From NCBI GenBank assembly GCA_022497145.1, contig MU385958.1, positions 1 through 64,000 on the forward strand: a stretch of DNA of 64,000 bases. Direction: 5' to 3'. A program made the position numbers and the translations under genes. The DNA comes from Rostrohypoxylon terebratum. Its lineage: Eukaryota; Ascomycota; Sordariomycetes; Xylariales; Hypoxylaceae. The first letter of the stretch is position 1. Every line of letters begins with the position of its first letter. Below, piece after piece: positions 56,982 through 64,000 of this stretch. The notes beneath the pieces were generated by a model. It did no database searches and had not been told where the DNA came from. It saw only the letters and a list, made by a program, of their open reading frames with translations.

Positions 56982-57914
56982 CTACTTATCTGACCAGTAT
57001 AACCTTATTGGATTATCAACTAATAGTTTCTGTTGTTGTTCTATCGTCCGGGCGATCAATGGGATAAAGTCTACCAGCAAACCGTCATCTGGCATATGGC
57101 TCTTCAGATTGGGATGTGGCCAGTCTGTTCCCCAAAGCACACGATCAGGAAACTCCTCAACAATCGTTCGAGCAAATGGTACCACATCCTGGTAAGCGTT
57201 CCTTTCGCCGTTCAATGCCCAAGGACCAGATGTTGACAACCTCTCGGGACATGTAACCTTGACAAAGACGTTCGGATGCTCACGAACAAACTTTCGAAAC
57301 AGAGCAAATTCTGGATCATCTACTGATTTGCTAACATCTGGCCGACCCATATGATCGATGACCACGATCGTAGGCAGACCGCTGAAAAAGTCCCACAACT
57401 CCAATAGGTCCACAGCTTCGAAGTAGACGACTATATGCCACCCGAGCTTTAAGATTCGGTTGGCAATCTCCTCCAACTCTTCTTTCGGTGTAAAGTCCAC
57501 CAGCCGCTTCACGAAATTGAACCTTATACCTCTGATGCCTGCATCATGCAGACGTCTCAATTCCTCGTCTGTGATCGTTCGCTTTACGGTGGCAACCCCG
57601 CGGGCTCGTCCGCCTGAAGATAGACAAGCATCAACTAAGGCGCGGTTGTCATCGCCATGACACGTCGCCTGAACGATGATGTTCCGACTGAACCCAAGGT
57701 GGTCGCGAAGAGCAAACAGCTGTTCCTTCGATGCATCACAAGGCGTGTACTTTCGGCCTGAGGAGTAGGGGTATTTTGCGCCTGGTCCAAATACATGGCA
57801 GTGAGAGTCTACAGCTCCGGGTGGAAGTTTGAATGCCGGTTTACTGGGCTGCTCGTACCAATCTTGCCAGCACGGTGTCTTTGAGAAACCTCCGGTTGTT
57901 GGTCTACCTGCCAT
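56982..57914 (-). CDS. Amidohydrolase-2 family, PDC hydrolase (LigI)-like
   Basis: Intronless, 310 aa from the ATG at 57914 (upstream in-frame codons have only a GTG start). The amidohydrolase fold shows the metal motif HCH in AVDSHCHVFGPGAKYPY (His38, His40), the LGFSRNIIVQ strand, GIRGIRFNF with basic residues, the VVIDHMGRPD loop and the catalytic Asp in LWGTDWPHPN. This order and spacing match 2-pyrone-4,6-dicarboxylate hydrolase (LigI), which opens PDC to oxalomesaconate in protocatechuate/gallate/syringate breakdown. True substrate is inference: related fungal proteins act on other lactones. It is divergent from a Zn2Cys6 gene over a 1.35-kb region and ends right beside a telomere-like repeat. 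Confidence 0.82.
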   Translation of the reverse strand: MAGRPTTGGFSKTPCWQDWYEQPSKPAFKLPPGAVDSHCHVFGPGAKYPYSSGRKYTPCDASKEQLFALRDHLGFSRNIIVQATCHGDDNRALVDACLSSGGRARGVATVKRTITDEELRRLHDAGIRGIRFNFVKRLVDFTPKEELEEIANRILKLGWHIVVYFEAVDLLELWDFFSGLPTIVVIDHMGRPDVSKSVDDPEFALFRKFVREHPNVFVKVTCPERLSTSGPWALNGERNAYQDVVPFARTIVEEFPDRVLWGTDWPHPNLKSHMPDDGLLVDFIPLIARTIEQQQKLLVDNPIRLYWSDK

Positions 57915-59267
57915 GACGTTTCGTTTAGCTGAGAGTAAGCGATACCGAGATTGCCCCGACACCCTAGGTACACGTAGATGTCTTTATAATACTATAATAT
58001 CAAGTTCAGTTTGTCCTAATGGGTACGGTAGTGTATTGCCGATGGATCCCGGCCTATTAGCGGCAACCTAGCAGGTGAATCGAATATGGACCCCACGGTG
58101 TGATTTGGAGCGCAGTGATGGCAGCGGAATTTCATATTCCGTATGAGATAATAGTTGGAGTACTTCGTAAAAACTAGGTTGATTCGTGCGATGGGGATCT
58201 TGTTTCTTACCAAAGTGCTCCACTTGGTTGAGAAGGGCTGCCGTTCCCAGGTTCGTGTCCTTTTAAGGAGCTTGAAGCGAGTGCTCAAGAAGTTAGCTCT
58301 TACAGACATCGAAGAGCAATTAACTGCCGAGTTGCGTCGATATGTAGGCTAGAAGGAGCTCCTGTTGCATTTTGAAATGCCGTGACCGTATGCGCACATG
58401 CCCTGTGAGGTTACCTGCTAGGGAAAGGAAGCTTATGGTTGACAATAGAATGCCTCCTGTTGGTTCACGAGGCGGGGCTAGGAATTCTCAACCCCCAAGC
58501 TAAAGAGGGGTGCGTGGGGAAGACCCCGAAGAACAGCAGTCGATCTACTCCAAAATGAGCTGGCGGATTCGCTCTTATTGGCTTGCTTCGGTGTGAACCC
58601 AACTTCTGACCCCTTACTTACTATCGCAGTATTTAATCATCACGTGCCTCCCGGATCAATACTACCTTACTTACCGTAGGGGGAACTTCTTAAGTTCCAA
58701 TGCAGTTATGAACTTCATAAAATAGCTATATATACTAATTCTAAACATTTATTCGTCTGTACTCTGTAAGTACAAGCGGAATTAAAACCTATGATTTGGT
58801 TCAATTTCTTAAAGTACCTATCTCGTCAGGTACATTCCATTATCGACGTTATTTACGTTCCCTTGGTAATGAGGGAGCGCTGTGGGCGATGGAGACCGTC
58901 ACACTCTTGAAGCATATCGAGTAAGCTTCAAATAAACCCCGGCGGTAAATTTCAGAGCAACCACAGCCATCGTAAACTCTCTAGGTTATCTCAAAACCAC
59001 AATTCGTTCTTCATACTAGGTAGCCAAAGAGAAGAGGGGAAAGAGGACTGAGAAACCAGGGTATACTGTGTTTACCAAAACTAGTTGACTTGAGAACCAG
59101 GTAGTAGATACCCCAAGGTTTTGTAACATAGTGGGTCTATCTGGGGGCAGTTGGAGTCGAATGGAGGAATCAGAAATCCAAGTCCCTAAAATCGACACGG
59201 GGATTATAACGTCAATACTAACTAGTAGTCATGGTTGGTTGATGAACTCGAAATTCTCTTCTTCGAG
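57915..59267. promoter_or_regulatory. Divergent region between amidohydrolase and Zn2Cys6 regulator
   Basis: About 1.35 kb. A 65-aa basic ORF at 58155-58352 has no family pattern. I see CGG-rich words (CCGGCCT 58050, CCGGCGG 58939), the kind bound by Zn2Cys6 proteins, but no clear paired CGG site. Probably holds both promoters. Confidence 0.45.
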
Positions 59268-61562
59268 ATGGTGAAGGCATGTGAGTTTTGTCGCAGACGC
59301 AAGATCAAGTGCGACACCATCAAGCCTACTTGCAGCCCGTGTCGTCGTAATAACAGATCATGCATCTATTACAATGGTCCGCAGAAACAACGTCCTTCCG
59401 CAGCTCTTATCCAGTCTCTCAGAGACGAGAAAGCCGCCTTAGAAGATGCGTTGTCTCGTTTAAAGACTGCGGGGGACGCTGAAAGGCATATCCTAATCCA
59501 ATCTATTACATTCAGGGACGGCCGGGTATATATCCCTGATTCTCAATCTATATCGACGACCCGTCCATCTCAGGAGATTAGCATCGTTTCCACCTGTCAG
59601 GATCAAGCGAATTCCCAGCCACAAGATCCTACATACTCCGAGAATTTACCTATAGAAGCGGCTGTTGGGATTGCTAGCGATGCTCACGTTAATGATGTCA
59701 TTGACAACGACAATGACAGTGGGGATTCAGATATAGAACATGGCAGGTCTTCTGGCGACGAGGAGCAGGACGGAGCTACAGATCGAGAGCGGTTCACAAC
59801 GTCAAGTCAAAACCACCAAGACAGCGACACTATTTATAGTTCAACCTCTGCAATCCGCGTTGGAAGTCTAACGCAAACAACAGCCCTCGATGTCCCTCAT
59901 CCCAAGCAGTCGACACAAGCTATAGAATCTCTTCGATACCAACTCATCGCCAATGCCGCACTGGAGAGGCAGCGTGAACATCGGCTACGTCATATGACAA
60001 CTATACGCGGGGTACCGGCAGAACTGGCTCTTCATCTTCTTGATCTCCACTGGAGCCGGCAGCACCATACCTTTTTACTGACATATCGACCAGCATTTAT
60101 GAGAGAACTAGTTGACGGCGGTCCGTACTGCTCAGATCTCTTGCTGTACGCGGTCTTTGCCTGCTCTTCCAAGTTTTCGGAGAGGCTTGAAGTGTGCAAC
60201 GACCCTAGAGATCCGGACACGGCTGGACAGCATTTTTTCATTCGATGTGACGAACTTTTACTCCGTGAGGGTCTCATTAGCGTGTCAAAGATCCCTACTG
60301 TCATTGCGCTTGTTATGCTTGGATCGACTTTCATTGCACGAGGAATGACCTCTAAGGGTTGGCTGTATACCGGCTTCGCTATAAGAATGGTATATGATCT
60401 TGGTTTACATGTGGACTCGCAGGAAGTTAACACATCAAATGTTGAAGAAATTGAGATTCGACGGCGGGTCTTCTGGGGCGCCTTTATCTGCGAGAAACTT
60501 CAAAGTTTATACCTTGGGCGACCTCCAACAATTGGGCTTCGAGATGCTAGTGTCTCACAAGATTTCTTAGACACTTTTGAAGAGCTCGAGTTATGGGAAC
60601 CCTACCAAGACCCTACAATACCGGATACAACTCGCATAATGATATCTTCACCGCCACCATCGTACTCAGTTAGCGTGTTCCAACAGCTTTGTCTGCTATC
60701 CAAGATCATGACCCAAATCATTGACAAGATCTACTTTGTCGGAGCTACTTCGTTGGAAACAATGAACGAGATTGGTCCGCTCGATGAGTCACTGCAAGCT
60801 TGGTACGTTGACCTACCATCAAACTTAACTTACGAGCCATGGGTAAAGGCTCCTATTGATCTTTCCACGCCGGCCGCTCCGAACCGCATCATCTTATTAA
60901 CAACATACCACTCTCTTGTCGTGCTTTTGCATCGCCCTTTCATCGTAGCGCCAGCTAGCCAGACCAACAATGATCGACCTATCAAGATGTCCGCTTATTC
61001 CTGGAAGAGATGTACTACAGCAGCTCGTAACATCACCAGCCTTGCACTCAGTTATCGATCGATCTATCCATTGCGCAAGTCCAGTTACTTGTTGAGTTAC
61101 TCTGTTTATGTAGCGTGCACTATCCACGTTCTCAACGCCGCTTCACTCTCCTCCCGAGGTGACAAAAGCGCCTATGCTGAGTCATCTTTATTACTTGCTG
61201 CAAGTTTAGGATGTCTAGATGAACTTGCGGTACCGAACTCAGGGGCAGTGGATACGGCGTGCATCATCCGCAAACTGATGGCCGCCAAGGGTGTGCAGGA
61301 GTTACCAAGTAAGCATTGCACCGTTCGAAGCCAGGTCTTTGGTACTAATCAAAGTTCAGAGCCAGTAGAATTCGAAGCTTCTACCCCTAATCGGCCGTTT
61401 GACAATTTCTGGCAATTTTCCAGCTCCTCTCCGACATACGACGATCTTGCGCAAATACAACCTTTTCAGGATATTTGTTTGCCTGGGCAAGACTTGCTTT
61501 TCGGATTCATGAATGAGAATTTATCTCTCACAACATTTGGAATTGATGAGAATAACTTTTAA
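59268..61562 (+). CDS. Zn2Cys6 transcription factor with fungal-specific domain
   Basis: Nuclear DNA-binding regulator, 764 aa, intronless. The binuclear zinc cluster is at residues 5-32 (ACEFCRRRKIKCDTIKPTC, then SPCRRNNRSC; C-x2-C-x6-C-x6-C-x2-C-x6-C). A linker and leucine-spaced coiled coil follow (about 46-65), then an acidic Asp/Ser-rich stretch (NDVIDNDNDSGDSDIEH). The fungal_trans middle-homology region covers about 240-500, with LLLYAVFACSSKFSERL, GMTSKGWLYTGFAIRMVYDLGLH and RRRVFWGAFICEKLQSLYLGRP. The start at 59268 places the Zn cluster at the N-terminus; the longer frame from 59235 begins with TTG. Its position between the amidohydrolase and aldolase genes suggests it regulates this cluster. 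Confidence 0.92.
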   Translation: MVKACEFCRRRKIKCDTIKPTCSPCRRNNRSCIYYNGPQKQRPSAALIQSLRDEKAALEDALSRLKTAGDAERHILIQSITFRDGRVYIPDSQSISTTRPSQEISIVSTCQDQANSQPQDPTYSENLPIEAAVGIASDAHVNDVIDNDNDSGDSDIEHGRSSGDEEQDGATDRERFTTSSQNHQDSDTIYSSTSAIRVGSLTQTTALDVPHPKQSTQAIESLRYQLIANAALERQREHRLRHMTTIRGVPAELALHLLDLHWSRQHHTFLLTYRPAFMRELVDGGPYCSDLLLYAVFACSSKFSERLEVCNDPRDPDTAGQHFFIRCDELLLREGLISVSKIPTVIALVMLGSTFIARGMTSKGWLYTGFAIRMVYDLGLHVDSQEVNTSNVEEIEIRRRVFWGAFICEKLQSLYLGRPPTIGLRDASVSQDFLDTFEELELWEPYQDPTIPDTTRIMISSPPPSYSVSVFQQLCLLSKIMTQIIDKIYFVGATSLETMNEIGPLDESLQAWYVDLPSNLTYEPWVKAPIDLSTPAAPNRIILLTTYHSLVVLLHRPFIVAPASQTNNDRPIKMSAYSWKRCTTAARNITSLALSYRSIYPLRKSSYLLSYSVYVACTIHVLNAASLSSRGDKSAYAESSLLLAASLGCLDELAVPNSGAVDTACIIRKLMAAKGVQELPSKHCTVRSQVFGTNQSSEPVEFEASTPNRPFDNFWQFSSSSPTYDDLAQIQPFQDICLPGQDLLFGFMNENLSLTTFGIDENNF

Positions 61563-61903
61563 GAGGGAGCTGTATTTTAGATTTTAGATCTCTAGTGCTA
61601 CATAAATCATAAGTTAGATGAAATGTAACTTAGTAACGATGCCCAGGTCAATTCACTAAAAGCTAGGGTTAGGGTTAGGATGGGGGTTAAGGGCAGGGTT
61701 TGTGCTTAATATAAGGTTAGGGTTAAACTTGATCAGGGTTAGGGTTACTGCCATAATCTGTTACTCCTTGAAGAGCCAATTAATACTGTTCTTTGATTGT
61801 ACTACTTTATTATTGCTCTTTTTATCAGTTACAATTCAATAGAAAAAGCTCCTATCATTGAGAGATCCTCCACTGAATCATTTCCGTAGCCTACCTATAT
61901 CTA
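61563..61903. other. Convergent intergenic region holding telomere-like repeats
   Basis: About 340 bp between the 3' ends of the regulator and the aldolase gene. The repeat array is listed separately; the rest is AT-rich. Confidence 0.6.
61664..61747. repeat. Telomere-like repeat, G-rich strand (TTAGGG)n
   Basis: TAGGGTTAGGGTTAGG (61664-61679), then GGGGGTTAAGG (61682-61692), GGTTAGGGTTA (61715-61725) and AGGGTTAGGGTTA (61735-61747). Orientation is opposite to that at 56936-56965. The 11-mer GGGGGTTAAGG is the exact reverse complement of CCTTAACCCCC on the left. Confidence 0.85.
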
Positions 61904-62830
61904 TTACTGTAGTAAGCTCGGGTCCTCTTTGACGGCCTGGTCATAGTATGGTTGAAAGGCCAGCCACATCTTATTAGAATTGCCACTCTTCTTGTGCGCA
62001 AACTCGGCCTGCTCCTTTTCGATATACTTCTTCTCGAACCCGGGGCACGTAGCGGCGTTTGCGAGCATCTGCGCATGGCAGCACCTATCCAGCGCTATAA
62101 ACAAGAATGCCGCTTCGTCAACCGTTCGACCGCACGTAATCATACCGTGATTCTGCAGGATGACGCTGCGACAAGTCGGTCCCAGGGCCTTGGCGATACG
62201 GTCGCCTTCCTCTGCCGTCAATACGGTACCGCCATACCGAGGATAAACCGCAAGGTCGTTATAAAAGCGCAGCGCGTCTTGGTACAGCATCTCGATAGGT
62301 CGACCAAAACAGCTAAAGGCCTTCCCGTAAACGCTGTGAGCATGGCAAGCTGCGTTCAGGTCTGGGCGCGCGCGGTGAATAGCGCTGTGGATAGCGAAGG
62401 CAGGGCCATTGATCGCGCTCTGCGCCCCCCCTGGAAGAACATTGCCGCTCTCGCCAACAAGTACAAGATCGTTGACTCGGATCATTGAGAAGTGCGTAGA
62501 CAGAGGGTTGATCCAGAAATGGTCCGGATTGCCTGGGTCGCGTAGTGAAATGTGACCCGCGACACCTTCGTCGAACCCTTGCTTGGCGAAAACCCGGAAT
62601 GCCGCAGCGAGGTGTTGCTTCAGGTACGTGCGAGTATCGTCAACATTGTCGAATACCGGAGGGCTACGTAGCTTGACCTTGCCATCTTTGTCGCCCAGGA
62701 AATGCACATCTTGCTCCCATGACCCAGACGCAACTGACGGGGCAGAAGCGTTGGTTCCGTGGTCCTCGGTGACCAACTGTACTTCTGAGTGCTGGTGCGC
62801 CTGGGTCTCTATGATAGTAGTTGTAGACAT
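61904..62830 (-). CDS. Class II aldolase/adducin family protein
   Basis: Intronless, 308 aa. The family catalyses metal-dependent aldol cleavage, epimerisation or decarboxylation of hydroxy- and keto-acids. A 60-aa N-terminal extension precedes the fold, which starts RTYLKQHLAAAFRVFAKQGFDEGVAGHISLRDPG. Zn-binding His residues are in ACHAHSVYGKAFS and QNHGMITCGRT. PRYGGTVLTAEEGDRIAKAL and AAFLFIALDRCCHAQMLA complete the usual pattern. Length and motifs match the common fungal cytosolic members of unknown substrate. It is divergent from an MDR gene (530 bp) and convergent with the Zn2Cys6 regulator. With the PDC-hydrolase-like gene it suggests a carboxylic-acid catabolic cluster. Confidence 0.87.
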   Translation of the reverse strand: MSTTTIIETQAHQHSEVQLVTEDHGTNASAPSVASGSWEQDVHFLGDKDGKVKLRSPPVFDNVDDTRTYLKQHLAAAFRVFAKQGFDEGVAGHISLRDPGNPDHFWINPLSTHFSMIRVNDLVLVGESGNVLPGGAQSAINGPAFAIHSAIHRARPDLNAACHAHSVYGKAFSCFGRPIEMLYQDALRFYNDLAVYPRYGGTVLTAEEGDRIAKALGPTCRSVILQNHGMITCGRTVDEAAFLFIALDRCCHAQMLANAATCPGFEKKYIEKEQAEFAHKKSGNSNKMWLAFQPYYDQAVKEDPSLLQ

Positions 62831-63360
62831 AATGGTTGTTTTGTTCTTGTTAGCAAGAAATTTATGTGAAATATGCTGGGACTTTTGAGTTCAGTTTCGA
62901 TATAGCATACAGTGGTAAGACCAATCTAGAGTGGTTTATCTTTGGTTGACATACCAATCTCTCGAAGTTTCCAGACATCTAACATATAGATCGCGAAACA
63001 CATGGACCGAAGCCGTCGGCGAGATTCTAGGTACCTAATCGACGATGATCCCCTAAGGGGCGGAATGTGGCACTCCGCTTACGGAGGCGTCAGCGTAATA
63101 AGTGCGGGGAATAGCGGCAAACTGCCGCCGTTCAGTCGGCTTTTAGTGGGCTGTCTCGGGAATGGGCTCGCTCATTTTCCCACCGTATATCTCGTAAGGT
63201 GGTAAATCGGTACCTGAGTACCTAGTACCTAGTAGACACATGATCGACCCCCTAAACACCAATTACGGGTTTATTTAGAAGGAGAACTTTCTTGAGATTC
63301 ATTTCCTTCCTCATTCTCTCAAACTCAATGATTAACTCACTCTAGCGCTTAGCCGAAATC
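62831..63360. promoter_or_regulatory. Shared promoter of the aldolase and MDR genes
   Basis: About 530 bp between divergent starts. GC-rich middle (63040-63180) contains several CGG and CCG triplets, compatible with Zn2Cys6 binding, and a CCTAGTACCTAGT word (63223-63235). No paired-CGG site is clear. Confidence 0.45.
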
Positions 63361-64000
63361 ATGAAGGCAGTCGGAATCAGAGGGGGCAAAGGCAGCGCCG
63401 ATGCCTTATTCATCGAAGACAACGTAGCAGATCCAGTAGCCACTGAGGGCCGTATCTTGGTACGAATACATTCTTTTGGACTCAACCGCATGGACATCAT
63501 GCAACGAGAAGACAAGTATCCGTACTCCCTATTGCCTGAGTCTGGTAAGATCCTAGGCGTCGAGTTCAGCGGACTCGTTGAGGAAGTAGGACCGCAGTGT
63601 ATGCGTTTCAGTTCTTACCACTATCTCTCCTAACCTCGAACCGAGGCTGAAAATACTCTTTTTATCTCGCCAAGGATTAAGTAGTAACTAATAACATATA
63701 GGCAAGTCCGATTTTAAAGTCGGACAGCGATGCTTTGGTCTCGCCTACGGAGGTGCTGTAAGTAAAGAAACAATTACTCCTTCAAGCTGCGGTAAAAGGG
63801 GGAGTTGAATGACAATTTACCTTCGGCAGTATGCTGAGAAAATCTCCGTCTCGGAAGACATGCTCATGCACATTCCTGATGGGCTAAGTTTCGAAACAGC
63901 CGCCGGATTCCCGGAAGTCAGTTTAGCTCGCTCTTCTTCCGTTCGGGGACAGTGATTTTAACATAACCTAGACCTTCTTCACTGCAGTCCAAGCAATTCA
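63361..64000 (+). CDS. Quinone-oxidoreductase-type MDR enzyme, 5' part
   Basis: The first part of a medium-chain dehydrogenase/reductase; the gene runs off the window. Exons 63361-63598, 63702-63757, 63830-63916 and 63972-64000 join in frame. The protein begins MKAVGIRGGKGSADALFIED, has the N-terminal strand pattern RILVRIHSFGLNRMDIMQRE, ILGVEFSGLVEEVGPQC, then VGQRCFGLAYGGAYAEKISV and AAGFPETFFTAVQAI. The N-R-x-D after SFGLN is characteristic of the zinc-free quinone oxidoreductase/zeta-crystallin and PIG3-like group, not Zn alcohol dehydrogenases. Likely a cytosolic NADPH-dependent reductase; substrate unknown. Its divergent arrangement with the aldolase gene suggests co-regulation. Confidence 0.88.

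Noticed and set aside
58155..58352. 65-aa basic ORF between amidohydrolase and regulator
   Set aside because: Lys/Arg/Leu-rich with no recognisable fold; likely part of the promoter region.

Overview
The window is nuclear DNA of a filamentous ascomycete, most likely a Sordariomycete. Genes are split by short GT-AG introns (about 50-70 nt) with CTRAY-type branch points. Neighbours include an AA9 lytic polysaccharide monooxygenase, a GH3 beta-glucosidase, an mpaB-like oxygenase, Zn2Cys6 and NACHT proteins. Intergenic DNA is rich in TACCTA/TAGGTA words. The class assignment is inference; species cannot be read from the sequence. For most multi-exon genes I joined exons by hand, and the joined lengths are exact multiples of three.

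Layout. 0-2.4 kb: remains of a SesB-type hydrolase/NTPase NLR. 2.6-6.3 kb: housekeeping genes PAM16 and YIP1, then a two-psq-domain DNA-binding gene of transposase descent. 8.5-12.4 kb: an MFS (anion:cation symporter type) and a P450 in tail-to-tail order. 14.8-20.9 kb: a triple H-type lectin with a 9-bp-periodic GATC array in its promoter, a damaged NWD/NACHT gene and a HET-domain relic. 22.7-23.5 kb: AA9 LPMO. 24.9-29.8 kb: an apparently intact 1586-aa Goodbye-like/NACHT/C-terminal zinc-finger receptor. 32.2-49.2 kb: GPI-type fasciclin protein, unrecognised three-pass membrane protein, mpaB-like oxygenase, GH3 beta-glucosidase, small cell-surface protein, nitrilase-family hydrolase, and sulfite reductase alpha subunit (MET10). 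49.7-54.6 kb: a ten-exon, 1441-aa protein with a CorA-like C-terminus. 57-64 kb: a putative catabolic cluster with a PDC-hydrolase-like amidohydrolase, a Zn2Cys6 regulator, a class II aldolase/adducin protein and the start of a quinone-oxidoreductase-type MDR enzyme.

Themes. (1) The first 30 kb hold four NLR/HET loci, three of them broken; most visible lesions are C-to-T or G-to-A type, as expected of repeat-induced point mutation (RIP), and one large receptor is intact. (2) The amidohydrolase plus regulator block is bracketed by telomere-like repeats, CCCTAA on the left and TTAGGG on the right, in the orientation of two chromosome ends. This is the most unusual structure in the window. (3) Several short, strong palindromes and period-10 or period-9 tandem repeats lie in promoters and gene-free DNA.
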